Source: an uncultured Opitutales bacterium (lineage in GTDB: Bacteria; Verrucomicrobiota; Verrucomicrobiia; Opitutales; Intestinicryptomonadaceae). From it: a stretch of 64,000 nucleotides of DNA. Under the pieces are notes generated by a model. It was not told the DNA's origin. It saw only the letters and a list, made by a program, of their open reading frames with translations, and did no database searches. The DNA lies in contig CALXLM010000053.1 in NCBI GenBank assembly GCA_944389195.1, positions 1-64,000 on the forward strand, given 5' to 3'. A program made the translations under genes and the position numbers. Positions within the stretch are counted from its first letter, which is position 1, and every line of letters starts with the position of its first letter. Shown piece after piece: positions 8,700 through 18,369 of the stretch.

Positions 8700-10115
8700 A
8701 TGAAAACATTAAAATTTATAGCCATTGCCGCAATAGCGACATTTTCATTTTCTTTCCAGGCCCATTCCGCCTCCGCGCAAAAGTCGAACGTATATTCGGA
8801 CGGCGATAACGCCTGCATGGTTGGCGACAGCATCACCGCCGGCGGGTGGTTTACATGCAACGCCATGCTCTACTACGCCACGCGTTTTCCGCACATGGAA
8901 ATACGTTTTGACAACGCGGGAGTGTCCGGCGACGGCTGCAACGGAATACTTTGGCGCATGGAAAGCGACATACTTCCAAATCTCGACAAGCGCCGGACTG
9001 TCACCGCCATCATGATAGGCATGAACGACGTCGGCAGAAGCAAATTTTCAAAGCCCGAGCGGGAACGCCTCGGAGAGGAAGCCTTCCAAAATAAAATCCT
9101 GTCAGTAAGAAAAAATTACGCCGACAAGCTGTCGAGAATCGTTAAAACGCTCTCCGAAAATTCCCGGAAGCTCGTTGTCTTTACTCCGTCAATATACGAC
9201 CAAACCGCGCAAGTAAAAAGCGAAAACCTAATAGGCGTAAACGACGAATTGGAAAACTTCGGGGAAATATGCAAAACGCTTTCCTCGCAAGCCGAAAACG
9301 CGGAATGCGTCGACATGTCCGCCGCAACCGGACGCGCAAACGCCGAGCTTCAAAAAAGGGAGGGAAAGGACAAAAGCGTAATCGGCCCCGACAGAATCCA
9401 TCCCGGATTTGCCGGCGGCCTCGTGATGCTCGACGCCTGGCTTTCCAAATTCCGCGAACCCTCAAGGGTGTCGGAAATAGGCATCGACGCAAAATCGAAA
9501 GCTCTAAAAAACCAGTTTAACTGCGAAATATCCAATCTCAAATTCGAAAACGGCAGGATATCGTTCGACACCGAAGCCGGGGCGCTTCCGTTCCCGGTGG
9601 AAAAGAAATCGAGAAACGTCGCCGATCTGCTTGGATTCTGCGGAAAATTCAACCGCGAAATACTGCGCGTCGCCGGGCTTCCCGCAGGCAAGAAATACTC
9701 CCTTAAAATAGACGGCTCGCAAGTCGCCGTGCTCGGCTCGCAAGAGCTGTCCGACGGCGTAAATCTTGCCGAAAACCAAAAGACCCCGCAGTATTTGCAG
9801 GCAGAGTCGGTGTACGGCAAATGCCTTCTTTTCCGCTCGAAAGCCGCCGAATATAGGGGAATTTTAATGATAGAGCTGTTCAACAGGAAAGACATGGACA
9901 AACTCGACACAGACGGGAAAATCGACTTTGTAAAAAGAAAGATTCAAAACGACCCACCCGACTCGAAATTCATACTTAACGCGTGCAAGTTCTACGTAAA
10001 AAACAAGAAGCGCCAGTCCGACCTGCTTGGCGAGCTGCGGTCCATCAACGCCGACATATACGCCGCCGCAAAGCCGAAAAAACGCTCCTACGAAATCGCC
10101 GAAATCCGCCGGTAG
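8700..10115 (+). CDS. Exported SGNH/GDSL-family hydrolase
   Basis: 471 residues. Residues 1-26 are a signal peptide ending in AHSASA. The SGNH blocks appear in order: nucleophile GDSIT (Ser44), Gly block GVSGDGCNG (75-82), GMNDVGR (Asn109) and the catalytic Asp-His pair in GPDRIHPG. The family includes esterases acting on acetylated polysaccharides and lipids. The last ~200 residues are not part of the catalytic fold and resemble the C-terminal region of larger carbohydrate-esterase-like proteins. The start at 8700 has only a weak ribosome site, but the signal peptide fixes it. Divergent from mutL. Substrate unknown. Confidence 0.85.
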   Translation: MKTLKFIAIAAIATFSFSFQAHSASAQKSNVYSDGDNACMVGDSITAGGWFTCNAMLYYATRFPHMEIRFDNAGVSGDGCNGILWRMESDILPNLDKRRTVTAIMIGMNDVGRSKFSKPERERLGEEAFQNKILSVRKNYADKLSRIVKTLSENSRKLVVFTPSIYDQTAQVKSENLIGVNDELENFGEICKTLSSQAENAECVDMSAATGRANAELQKREGKDKSVIGPDRIHPGFAGGLVMLDAWLSKFREPSRVSEIGIDAKSKALKNQFNCEISNLKFENGRISFDTEAGALPFPVEKKSRNVADLLGFCGKFNREILRVAGLPAGKKYSLKIDGSQVAVLGSQELSDGVNLAENQKTPQYLQAESVYGKCLLFRSKAAEYRGILMIELFNRKDMDKLDTDGKIDFVKRKIQNDPPDSKFILNACKFYVKNKKRQSDLLGELRSINADIYAAAKPKKRSYEIAEIRR

Positions 10116-10190
10116 CGGTTTTTCCAAAAAGTCGAAATTTACAGCAATCCGTCTCGACATTCCAACCGTTATTCTAATAATCGCAAGACC

Positions 10191-11600
10191 ATGAAAATAT
10201 ACTTCATCGGCATATGCGGCACCGCCACCGGAAACGTGGCAATACTTATGAAACGCCTCGGGCACTCCGTTCTCGGAAGCGACTCAGGCATATACGAACC
10301 CATGAAAGGCGCCCTCGCCGAAGCCGGCATAGAAATCCGTACGGGGTGGAAGCCAAAGAATCTTGAAGATTTCAACCCAGACATCGTAGTAGTTGGAAAC
10401 GCTATCAGCAGAATGAATCCCGAGTTGGAATTCATGCTGGCGGCGCGCAAATACGAATACACAAGCCTTCCGGCGCTCGTCGGCGAAAGGCTCATAGGAA
10501 GCCGAAACTCCCTTGTAGTTTCGGGAACCCACGGCAAAACGACAACCACGTCGATCGCCGCGCATCTTCTCGCGTCGGCCGGCATCGACGCTGGCTGGAT
10601 GATAGGCGGCGTGCCCCAAGGCCTCGGCGGCAAAGGTTCAAACTTGGGCTCTCCCGAAGCGCCTTTCGTTATCGAAGGCGACGAATACGATACCGCCTAT
10701 TTCGACAAGCGCAGCAAGTTTATCCACTACCGCCCGTTCGTACTGCTTGTAAACAACATCGAGTTCGACCACGCCGACATATTCCGCGATCTTACCGACG
10801 TTAAACGGACTTTTACCCATGTGAGAAGAATCGTCTCCCCGCTTGGGGCAATCGTCGAAAACGGCGACGATCCCAACATAGCGTCGCTTGAAAACACGCC
10901 TTGGACAAAAAGGATAAAAGTAGGATTCGGCAGTCACTGCGATGTCCTGATAAAAGACTTTTCCCAGTGCGCCGACTCTTCGTCATTTACCCTCGAATAC
11001 GGCTCAGCGAGGAAAAAAGTTGAGTGGGGATTGCAGGGCGAATACAACGCCAGAAACGCGGCTATGGCCGCCGTTGGGGCGTCTTTAGTGCTCGGGGCGT
11101 CGAATCCCCTCGACATTGATTTGTCGCCCCTCGCATCTTTTAAAGGCGTTAAACGGAGGCAGGAAACTATACTTAACACCGAAAAAATCATAGCCGTAGA
11201 GGACTTTGGACACCACCCCACAGCCCTGAGGCTCACAATAGAATCCATGCGGCAGAAATATCCCGGCAGAAAAATATTTGTCGCCTTTGAACCGCGCAGC
11301 AACACCGCAAAAACAAACGTTCTTCAGGACGCTTTCGGAGAGGCGCTCGAGCTTGCCGACGCCGCATATATAGGCAGGGCCGACACATCGAAAACCGATC
11401 CGTCTCGCAGAATGAATACGGCAGAAATGGCGCGCGCGCACAATCCGAAAAAATTGCGCGCATTCGAGTCAAACGCGGCCCTGCTTGAAGCGCTATCCGA
11501 CGACGCCTCCTCCGAAAACGGCAAAATTGTTTGCATATTTTTCAGCAACGGCTCGTTCGACGGCGTGCATAGGGAGTTTGCAAAGCGTTTTTCCCGCTAA
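10191..11600 (+). CDS. mpl: UDP-N-acetylmuramate:L-Ala-gamma-D-Glu-meso-DAP ligase (murein peptide recycling)
   Basis: 469 residues, the usual Mpl length. It begins with the Rossmann motif FIGICGTATGNVAILMKRLG, carries the ATP loop SGTHGKTTTT (111-120), and has the central FVIEGDEYDTAYFD, FDHADIF and HHPTALRLT motifs of Mur ligases. Mpl reattaches the murein tripeptide recovered from peptidoglycan turnover to UDP-MurNAc in the cytoplasm. It shows that the cell makes DAP-type peptidoglycan and recycles it. Seventy-five bases separate it from the SGNH hydrolase, which might share its transcript. Ribosome site weak (GCAAGA). Confidence 0.95.
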   Translation: MKIYFIGICGTATGNVAILMKRLGHSVLGSDSGIYEPMKGALAEAGIEIRTGWKPKNLEDFNPDIVVVGNAISRMNPELEFMLAARKYEYTSLPALVGERLIGSRNSLVVSGTHGKTTTTSIAAHLLASAGIDAGWMIGGVPQGLGGKGSNLGSPEAPFVIEGDEYDTAYFDKRSKFIHYRPFVLLVNNIEFDHADIFRDLTDVKRTFTHVRRIVSPLGAIVENGDDPNIASLENTPWTKRIKVGFGSHCDVLIKDFSQCADSSSFTLEYGSARKKVEWGLQGEYNARNAAMAAVGASLVLGASNPLDIDLSPLASFKGVKRRQETILNTEKIIAVEDFGHHPTALRLTIESMRQKYPGRKIFVAFEPRSNTAKTNVLQDAFGEALELADAAYIGRADTSKTDPSRRMNTAEMARAHNPKKLRAFESNAALLEALSDDASSENGKIVCIFFSNGSFDGVHREFAKRFSR

Positions 11601-11880
11601 AGGACTCGCCTTTTTATAACGCGCATAATCGCGGGCTAGCGCAAGTTTTGCGCATGGTATTTGCATGTCCCAATATTTTTTACCGCGCACAATTATGCTG
11701 GCACCGCTGCGGGCGCTCCGATATGTTTCACACTCCCCTAATATCCCAGAAGCGTTAAGAAAAAATCCATTGCAAGAATACGCCACACAATAACTAAACG
11801 GTGTCTTCCCCCCCCCCGAAAAAAAAGCTGGTATCCGGCGCCTCATACGGAGGGCGCATACCACGCATGGGGCGGAATGC
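11601..11880. other. Intergenic region between convergent mpl and TPR gene
   Basis: No coding sequence is supported here. It holds a run of ten C followed by G and eight A (11808-11826), and an imperfect dyad GGTATCCGGCGCC / GGGCGCATACC near 11830-11864. No clear terminator for mpl was found. Confidence 0.5.
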
Positions 11881-11916
11881 AAAAAAACGGAATGCCGAAA
11901 TTAAGCCGGCACTCCG
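11881..11916 (-). terminator. Intrinsic terminator of the lptD-scpA-glmM-TPR operon
   Basis: On the minus strand CGGAGTGCCG (11916-11907) pairs with CGGCATTCCG (11897-11888), with one mismatch, and seven U residues follow (A run at 11881-11887). It lies 47 bases past the TPR gene stop. Confidence 0.8.
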
Positions 11917-11963
11917 CATAAAATACGCAACGCAAAAAAATACGCGCTTAAAAATTAATCGCT

Positions 11964-13403
11964 CTATTTTTGCGAATAATATTCGTTAATTTTTGCGGCG
12001 ACATCTTTATATGATATGTCCGCAGAATATATTTCCTTAAATTCGTTAAACGCCTGCTCAGCCTTGCCCATAAGAGAATATGCCGTGCCGAGTTCGTAGA
12101 TAATCTCCTTTTTCGAATCGTTCATTATCTTGGACTCTTTTTTTGCCGTTTCAAGCTGGTCCACCGCAAGGTCGTATTTCTTTCCGAGGGTAAACGCCCT
12201 TCCCAAACCGAGCAGCGACTGCGTGCGGACTTTGGGGCTGCGCTGCGATATCTGGAACTGCATAATCGCCTCGTCGAGATTGCCGTCCTCGAAAAGAAGC
12301 ATGCCGAGTTCGTAGCGGTAATTGAAGTCGTTCGGATAGCGCTCAACCATCTGTTTTGCGTTTTCGAGCTTGACGTCGTGCTCTTTCTTTTGAAGCTCCG
12401 AAAGCTCGGCCTTGACGGCCTCGTCCGAAGGATTCTCCTCCAATTTTTTCTTCAGGTCGGAAATGCGCTTATCCATCGAGGATATCATGAAGCTCTGCTC
12501 GAGTTTTTCAAAGGTCGTGTCGCCCTTTCCAAGCGGCTGCTGGCGCGCTTTTCTGACATACTCGAGGGCCTCGTCAAAACGCTTTAGGCTGCGCAAATGC
12601 CCGCAAATTTCGCGGTAGAGATTGATGTTCTCCGGGTCCGTCTCTATCTGCGCGGAAAGGCGCTCCACCATTCTGTTCAGTGTTTCCTCGTCGTTTACCG
12701 AGCTTGTCTCCTTTTGGCGGTTGAGCGTTTCTTCCGCGTCCTTGACTTTTTTGGTCGCGCTGACGTCGGTATTTTCCCAATCGCCCTTTGTCATTGTCTT
12801 AATTACCGAAGCGCTGCGCGCCAGCGCCTGAGCGTCGCCGTTGGACGGATTCTTTTTAAGTATCCGCTCGCAAACCTGCATCGCGGAATCCGGCTGCTTG
12901 CTTTTGACGAGCGCGTCGGCAAGGGCTAAGAGAACCTTTTCGCTGTCCGGCTTAAACTGGGCTATTGCCTGATAGGCTTCGGCCGCAGTTCCCCAATACT
13001 GAAGACTTGCCGCGGCTGACGCAAGCGTGTTTAACGCCGGCTCGTTTTTGGGACATTCCGACAACAACTTTTCAGCCTCAGCCATAACCTCAACGCTCTG
13101 CCCTTTTTTAATTTTGGCTCCGGCCTGCATGGAAAACACGATTCCCTTTAGCGTAGCTACGAACTTTGCTATCGGATTGCCTTTGCCGAACTTTCTGAAC
13201 TGCGCCTGGCGCAAAATTTTTCTGACTTCGACGCACGACGGATGTTTTGCAAGGATCGTGCAGCATATGTCGATTACGTAGGCGGGATTTTTATCGATGG
13301 ATTTCTCCGCCTTTTCTATCTGTCTGATAAAGCGCGGATCCAAATCCTTAATTTGATCCTCAATTACTTCTGCCGGTGTATTTTCTGTATTTTCGTCTGA
13401 CAT
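11964..13403 (-). CDS. Tetratricopeptide-repeat protein of unknown function
   Basis: 479 residues, start at the ATG 13401-13403 (MSDENTEN). There is no signal peptide, so it is probably cytoplasmic. Several TPR-like helical pairs are visible, for example the segment with WGTAAEAYQAIAQFKPDSEK, SAMQVCERILKKNPSNGDAQ and, near the end, NFNYRYELG-type units with EDGNLDEAIMQFQISQRSPK and FNEFKEIYSADISYK. The middle (about 220-360) is charged and partly coiled coil. TPR arrays bind other proteins; no enzymatic motif is seen. It is last in the lptD-scpA-81aa-glmM operon, 49 bases after glmM, and is followed by an intrinsic terminator. Its partner is unknown. Confidence 0.8.
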   Translation of the reverse strand: MSDENTENTPAEVIEDQIKDLDPRFIRQIEKAEKSIDKNPAYVIDICCTILAKHPSCVEVRKILRQAQFRKFGKGNPIAKFVATLKGIVFSMQAGAKIKKGQSVEVMAEAEKLLSECPKNEPALNTLASAAASLQYWGTAAEAYQAIAQFKPDSEKVLLALADALVKSKQPDSAMQVCERILKKNPSNGDAQALARSASVIKTMTKGDWENTDVSATKKVKDAEETLNRQKETSSVNDEETLNRMVERLSAQIETDPENINLYREICGHLRSLKRFDEALEYVRKARQQPLGKGDTTFEKLEQSFMISSMDKRISDLKKKLEENPSDEAVKAELSELQKKEHDVKLENAKQMVERYPNDFNYRYELGMLLFEDGNLDEAIMQFQISQRSPKVRTQSLLGLGRAFTLGKKYDLAVDQLETAKKESKIMNDSKKEIIYELGTAYSLMGKAEQAFNEFKEIYSADISYKDVAAKINEYYSQK

Positions 13404-13452
13404 ACAAATATTTGGAGTTAAAAGTTGGAAAGCATTTAAAGCCAAACGCAGA

Positions 13453-14799
13453 TTACTGCAAGTCAAATTCTACTGCTTTTTCCAGTATTTTCATACATTT
13501 TTCTATTTTTGCGCGGTCCTTGCCCTCTACAAGCAGCCTGATTTTCTTCTCAGTACCGGAATAGCGAATCAACATTCTGCCTTCGCTTCCCAAATCTGCC
13601 TCGCATTCCGCAATGGCCTTTGAAAGGGTTTCGGTTTCCGGTATAGGCGTTTTGCGCGATACGGCAATCGCTTTCGAAATTTGCGGATACATTTTAATTC
13701 CGCCGCGCAGCTCCGAAAGTTTGCGGCCCCTTGCCGACATCACCGACAATACCGCAAGCGCGGCCGCCAAGCCGTCTCCGCAGGGGGAAATCTCGGAAAA
13801 TATGAAGTGCCCCGAATTTTCTCCGCCTATGGAGCAATTGTTGGCAAGCATTTCCCTCATTACGAGCCTGTCGCCTATTCCGCTCCTGAATACGCGTATG
13901 CCGTTTTCGCCGAGCGATTCGTCGAGACCCATATTGCTCTGAAGCGTGGTGACGATGGCGTCCGACTTTAAAACGCCGCGAGCTTTTGCGTCTAAGGCTA
14001 TCAAGCCGAGAATCTCCTCGCCTTCGAGTATGGAGCCCCTCTCGTCCGCCACGACCACGCGGTCGCCGTCGCCGTCGTGCGCGAATCCCACGTCGGCTCC
14101 GCACTCGCGGCAAAGGGCGGCCATTCCCTCCGGGTGTTGGCTGCCTACTCCGTCGTTTATATTAAAGCCGTCGGGAGCGCAGCCCGTTTCAAAAACCTCC
14201 GCGCCGTAAGCGGCAAAAACTTCCGACGAAACTTTGCTCGTCGCCCCGTTTGCCATATCGACGGCCACTTTGATTCCGGAGAGAAACCCTTGTGGAAAAA
14301 TAGAGAGCATCTTGCGCGCGTACTCGGAGCGCGCGAATGCCCCGGGCAATATTTCGCGGGGCTTAAAAACCGCCGTTTCAGGCTGCGAGCGGTTTTCCAA
14401 ATATTTTTCAAGGCGATCCTCAAGCCACTCCTGAACGTCGTCCTCAACCTTTCTTGCCGCCGAATCGAAAAACTTTATGCCGTTGTCGGAATACGGATTG
14501 TGAGAGGCCGTAATCATGGCACCCATTTTTGCACCGCGTGCCAACACGCCGTACGCGAGCGCCGGAGTCGGCAAAACGCCCAAATCCTCAAACGCCGCCC
14601 CTCCTTTTCTCAATCCGGAGCAAAACGCCGCCTTTAGGCGGTCGGTTGAGGCGCGCGTGTCTCCGCCGACGACCAATTTTCCGCCGCCGCTTGCTGCCGT
14701 CCAGTCGGCAGCCGCAGTGCCAAGCGCCTCAAAAAAAGGTTCGCTTATTTCCAATTCGCCGTATGTTCCGCGTATGCCGTCGGTACCAAAATACTTCAT
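13453..14799 (-). CDS. glmM: Phosphoglucosamine mutase
   Basis: 448 residues, standard for GlmM. It starts MKYFGTDGIRGTYGE, with the phosphoserine nucleophile in TASHNPYSDNG (Ser99), the Mg site AHDGDGDRVVV and the phosphate-binding RYSGTEKKIRLLVEG near the end. It converts glucosamine-6-phosphate to glucosamine-1-phosphate for UDP-GlcNAc, the precursor of murein and lipid A. The ATG at 14797-14799 has AAGGGGTG eight bases upstream and lies one base beyond the stop of the preceding 81-residue gene, so translation is probably coupled. The neighbouring lptD fits envelope synthesis. Confidence 0.96.
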   Translation of the reverse strand: MKYFGTDGIRGTYGELEISEPFFEALGTAAADWTAASGGGKLVVGGDTRASTDRLKAAFCSGLRKGGAAFEDLGVLPTPALAYGVLARGAKMGAMITASHNPYSDNGIKFFDSAARKVEDDVQEWLEDRLEKYLENRSQPETAVFKPREILPGAFARSEYARKMLSIFPQGFLSGIKVAVDMANGATSKVSSEVFAAYGAEVFETGCAPDGFNINDGVGSQHPEGMAALCRECGADVGFAHDGDGDRVVVADERGSILEGEEILGLIALDAKARGVLKSDAIVTTLQSNMGLDESLGENGIRVFRSGIGDRLVMREMLANNCSIGGENSGHFIFSEISPCGDGLAAALAVLSVMSARGRKLSELRGGIKMYPQISKAIAVSRKTPIPETETLSKAIAECEADLGSEGRMLIRYSGTEKKIRLLVEGKDRAKIEKCMKILEKAVEFDLQ

Positions 14800-14800
14800 G

Positions 14801-15046
14801 TCATTCACCCCTTTTGCGCGCGTGTTTTTGTATAATGTCGGAAAGTTCCTCCGGTGAGGCGTCCTCAAGTTCCTTGCCGCGCCTTTTTAAATCCTCAAAA
14901 GTTTTTATAACGGTTTCCGTCATGGCGTCGTGCGTTTCCTCTGTTCCGCCGACAAGCAGAAACTTCTCGGCCTGCGTAATCCGCTTTTGGCCGTCGGAAT
15001 CAAGGCCTATTCCCAACAGGTGGGCTTTTTTATCGTTCGGTCGCAT
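14801..15046 (-). CDS. Small unknown protein (81 aa) between scpA and glmM
   Basis: An 81-residue soluble, charged protein (MRPNDKKAHLLGIGLDSDGQ, then KRITQAEKFLLVGGTEETHD, ending in DIIQKHARKRGE). The middle shows a GGTEETHDAMTE turn followed by predicted helices. I know no function. It is believable as a gene because it is packed tightly: four bases after the scpA stop, and its own stop is one base before the glmM start. The organisation suggests it is co-translated with glmM. Confidence 0.75.
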   Translation of the reverse strand: MRPNDKKAHLLGIGLDSDGQKRITQAEKFLLVGGTEETHDAMTETVIKTFEDLKRRGKELEDASPEELSDIIQKHARKRGE

Positions 15047-15050
15047 GTCG

Positions 15051-15872
15051 TTATTCTTTTGCGTTTTCAGATTCGCCGTCCGCGCCGGAATTTTCGGGCG
15101 GAAAAGCGTTTATCTTTTGGCAGTAAATCTCTCCGAAAGACTCGTCCTGCGAAATCAACAGGCGCTTAAGGCGGGTGAGCTCGAGCATTGCCAAGAATGT
15201 CGCCGTAAGCGACAAAAGGTCGGTTTTGCGCCCCTCAAAAAGGGACGAAAACGAAAATTTCTCGGCTCCGAAAGAAAGTATGTATTCCATTCTGTCTGCA
15301 ACGGTCACGTTTTCCCCAGTTATCTCCCCCTCGACAAGCTTTTCTGCAAGGCGCCTAAGTATGAGGTTGAATGTCGTCCAAATCTCCATTCTGTCAGACG
15401 GCCTAAGCGGACGGTCCGGAACTGCGCCCTTGTCGGATATCTTACGTTCCCCGAAATTTTGGCGCAATTCAATCATGTCTTCGAGTGAATCGGCCGCCGC
15501 TTTTATCTTCTTGTATTCCAAAAGCTGCTCGACAAGCTGCCAACGCGGGTCGATATCGGCGTCGGAGTCCTCCTCTGCGGCCTGCGCGACGCGCTCGTCC
15601 GTAGGCAAAAGCATGCGGCTTTTTATATACATCAGGGTTGCCGCCATTACAAAAAACTCTCCGGCTATATCAAGCGACATTTTCTCCATGGAGCGCAAAA
15701 CGTCCATATATTGGCGCGTCACTTCCGCAATCGGAATATCGTATATGTCTATTTCGTTCTTTTTAATGAGAAACAAAAGCAAATCGAGCGGCCCCTCGAA
15801 CACGTTGAGCTTTACGGACATTTCAAATCCGCCTACAAGAGCGTCCTCGATATTTTGCGTCTGGGATTCCAT
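15051..15872 (-). CDS. scpA: Segregation and condensation protein A
   Basis: 273 residues. The kleisin N-terminus is clear after a short extension: VKLNVFEGPLDLLLFLIKKN, EIDIYDIPIAEVTRQYMDVL and FFVMAATLMYIKSRMLLP. The C-terminal winged helix (FSSLFEGRKTDLLSLTATFL) binds the Smc head. ScpA bridges the Smc dimer in chromosome condensation and normally works with ScpB, which is not in this window. The ATG abuts the lptD stop codon (TAA then ATG with no gap), so it is translated from the lptD message. Confidence 0.93.
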   Translation of the reverse strand: MESQTQNIEDALVGGFEMSVKLNVFEGPLDLLLFLIKKNEIDIYDIPIAEVTRQYMDVLRSMEKMSLDIAGEFFVMAATLMYIKSRMLLPTDERVAQAAEEDSDADIDPRWQLVEQLLEYKKIKAAADSLEDMIELRQNFGERKISDKGAVPDRPLRPSDRMEIWTTFNLILRRLAEKLVEGEITGENVTVADRMEYILSFGAEKFSFSSLFEGRKTDLLSLTATFLAMLELTRLKRLLISQDESFGEIYCQKINAFPPENSGADGESENAKE

Positions 15873-18194
15873 TTAGAAAATCATCATTGTCACGCGCGCC
15901 CCGAAAGAAAAATTATTTTGGCGCGTCGAACCCGAACGCTCTGTTATCATGTATTCTATAATCCAGGAATTTCCCATGCGCGTCCAAAGCCCGTAGGTTT
16001 GGTTGGTAAACATTGAAAGCCTTTGGTCGTAGCTCCACCGCCCGAATACCTTGTAACGCTCGCTTATGCGGTATTCCGCAAGGGCTGTATATTGCGTTAT
16101 GGCGCCGTCGAGGTAGCTTGCTATAAAATAAACCGAAAACGCGTCGCCGTCGAGAAGCCCCACATATCCGTTTGTCTCGGGAAGCTCGAGCCGGTCGAGG
16201 TTCAGGCGCGTAAACGAGCCTATCGTAAGCCAGCGCGCGGGTGAAACCGACGCGTTTACAAAAAGGTCGGAAAACGACTCCAATCCGTCACCCTGCGGAA
16301 TCGGCCGTTTGTCGAAATTGACGTCCTGGTAAATGTCGAGCCTTGCTATCTCCCTCGATCCGTACTCTTCGTCGCGCGTCTCAAAAATGTTTTGAAGCCC
16401 GAAGCGCATGGTATTTGTAGGCAGAATCTGGTCGACGTTGCGGAGCGTGCCCAAATCCAAAATTGGCGGATAAGTAGTCAAGTAGTCCGTGTCTATCTGC
16501 GGAATCCGCCCGTTTCCCTGGTCGGCCGCCGGAATGTAGCGGTAGCTTATCTGGGGTATCATGTGGTGGCGCAATCCGTCTATGCCCATCGTTTTGCTTT
16601 CGTAATCCCAAGTGCCCCAAATGTCCATTTGGGCATCGAAGCCTATCTGACCCAAAAACCTTACATAATCGCCGCGCCCGTTGAGCGCGTCCGCGTAATA
16701 GGTGGCGCGCCCCCCTATTACCGGAGTAATTTTGCTCCACGGGCTAAGCTCTATCGGGCGGGATATTCCGTAATAGGCGTCTGCCCTGTTGCTGTAAAGG
16801 TAGTCGGCGCTCGAAAGCGGGTCTATCTGGCGCAAGTATGCGTACGACACGAACCCCGTCTGATATGCGCCCGTATTGAAAATCTCGACCGGCTGAATGT
16901 CGAGCCTCACCTCCGGAAGGCGCTGCTGCACATACTCCCAACTGTTCGGGGCAAAGCGCGCAAACACCGACCCTGTGAAAAAATCCCCGTAATACACGGC
17001 CTCCCCGAAATTGTCGGGAACCTGGTTGTCGTAAAACAGTTCGGGACGAAAATCACGCGTGACAAACTCGTCGCTCCAATAGCTCAGATTTCCCGTAATG
17101 CCGATTCTATCGTCGATAATCTGCTTGTGGCGCATTTCGATAAAGAACCTGTCGCTTCCTATCGCCCTCCCCTGGGAATCGACGCCGCGTATGTCGGCGC
17201 TGCCGTGGTCGTTTATATAGGCTCCCTGGGCCCAGCCTTCCAAAATAGTTTTCGACAACTCCATTTGGTAGTTGGCGGCGGGGCCGAAAAGCACGGAACG
17301 CTCGGTGTAATAGTCGAGCAATACACCCGGAGAGACGTCGCCGAGCCCGTTATAATAAAGGTCGTTTCTTATAAATGCGCCGTAATCGCCGTTGTATCCC
17401 ACGCGCGTGTTTATGTCGAAAGGAGGCTTTTGCAGGCCGTGCTGGGAGTATTCCGGTATGTAGAAAAACGGAACCGGGCCTATCGAAAGAAGGGCGTCCT
17501 CCATGTCGAGGATGTCGGTTTTTCTGTCGTAAGACAGCGATGAAACCGTAGCGTTCATAGACGCGTAGCACGGTTCGCCGAAATACATCACCGACTCCCC
17601 AAGCTTGACATTCGTGCGGCTCCCCTCAAGAGACGAAGACTCCACAAACACCGGCGACGACCCGAAACGGATATATTTCGTTTTCATATCGTCGTCCCTA
17701 AAATTCAAATATATGTCGTTTGCGGTAATGCGGGACCCCGAAGCCGTGACCCTTACGTCGCCCGATGCCTTAGCGTATCCCTCCTTTTGGGAAAACTCCA
17801 CCTTGTCGGCCGACAACTCGTAATTTTTGTCGTAAATTCTCGCGTTGCCGGTAGCCGACAGCTTTCCGGAACCGTCGTCGGCGTATTCGAATTTATCGGC
17901 CGACAACTCGGGAGCGGCGTCTTTTGTCAGTTTGGAGATGTACCCCATCCCTCCGGTTTCGTTTTTATCCGCGTCTATTTTTACCGTCTGTCTGCCTTCA
18001 GCCAAATCCCTGAGTGCGCGCTGGTGCGAGAGAGACACCCATGGAACGTCCCTACGAGCGCGCTTCAACTCTGGCCCGGACGCGCCGCCGCCCTGCGTTC
18101 CGTCCGTCCCGGCTTCGGATGCGTTTGCGGAATGTGCGGACAACCCGAAGGCGACCGCGCAAAAAGCGGCGAAAATTGGCAATAAAAATTTCAC
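15873..18194 (-). CDS. lptD: LPS-assembly protein LptD (OstA family)
   Basis: 773 residues. A signal peptide (about 1-26, ending SAHSANA) is followed by an OstA/LptA-like periplasmic beta-jellyroll (about 90-250; repeats such as GNARIYDKNYELSADKVEF and ITANDIYLNFRDDD) and a long C-terminal outer-membrane beta barrel with many aromatic strands. LptD inserts lipopolysaccharide into the outer membrane with LptE, so the cell has LPS. The start is GTG (18192-18194), as no in-frame ATG precedes the signal peptide; no ribosome site is evident. First gene of the operon running through scpA and glmM to the TPR gene. Confidence 0.92.
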   Translation of the reverse strand: MKFLLPIFAAFCAVAFGLSAHSANASEAGTDGTQGGGASGPELKRARRDVPWVSLSHQRALRDLAEGRQTVKIDADKNETGGMGYISKLTKDAAPELSADKFEYADDGSGKLSATGNARIYDKNYELSADKVEFSQKEGYAKASGDVRVTASGSRITANDIYLNFRDDDMKTKYIRFGSSPVFVESSSLEGSRTNVKLGESVMYFGEPCYASMNATVSSLSYDRKTDILDMEDALLSIGPVPFFYIPEYSQHGLQKPPFDINTRVGYNGDYGAFIRNDLYYNGLGDVSPGVLLDYYTERSVLFGPAANYQMELSKTILEGWAQGAYINDHGSADIRGVDSQGRAIGSDRFFIEMRHKQIIDDRIGITGNLSYWSDEFVTRDFRPELFYDNQVPDNFGEAVYYGDFFTGSVFARFAPNSWEYVQQRLPEVRLDIQPVEIFNTGAYQTGFVSYAYLRQIDPLSSADYLYSNRADAYYGISRPIELSPWSKITPVIGGRATYYADALNGRGDYVRFLGQIGFDAQMDIWGTWDYESKTMGIDGLRHHMIPQISYRYIPAADQGNGRIPQIDTDYLTTYPPILDLGTLRNVDQILPTNTMRFGLQNIFETRDEEYGSREIARLDIYQDVNFDKRPIPQGDGLESFSDLFVNASVSPARWLTIGSFTRLNLDRLELPETNGYVGLLDGDAFSVYFIASYLDGAITQYTALAEYRISERYKVFGRWSYDQRLSMFTNQTYGLWTRMGNSWIIEYMITERSGSTRQNNFSFGARVTMMIF

Positions 18195-18314
18195 AAGACA
18201 CGTTTTTTAGAAACAAGCCCCGAAAACACAAGAATAAAACCCGCGCCCGCAAAAAAAACCTCCCGCAAACGGTTTCGCTTTGCTTGACGCAAACCGCATT
18301 TATCCGGACAGGGC

Positions 18315-18349
18315 AAAAAAAAACGGATGCCGGGAAAAGCCGGCATCCG
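18315..18349 (-). terminator. Intrinsic terminator of the ferredoxin gene
   Basis: A perfect 10-bp stem (CGGATGCCGG 18324-18333 with CCGGCATCCG 18340-18349, loop GAAAAG) is followed on the minus strand by nine U residues. It lies 21 bases past the ferredoxin stop and upstream of lptD, so it separates the two transcripts. Confidence 0.85.
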
Positions 18350-18369
18350 CCATGTAAAAAAACCGCTTC

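Noticed and set aside
11808-11826. C10-G-A8 homopolymer as a phase-variation switch
   Set aside because: It is between two convergent gene ends, not in a promoter or coding frame, so slippage would not switch a gene.
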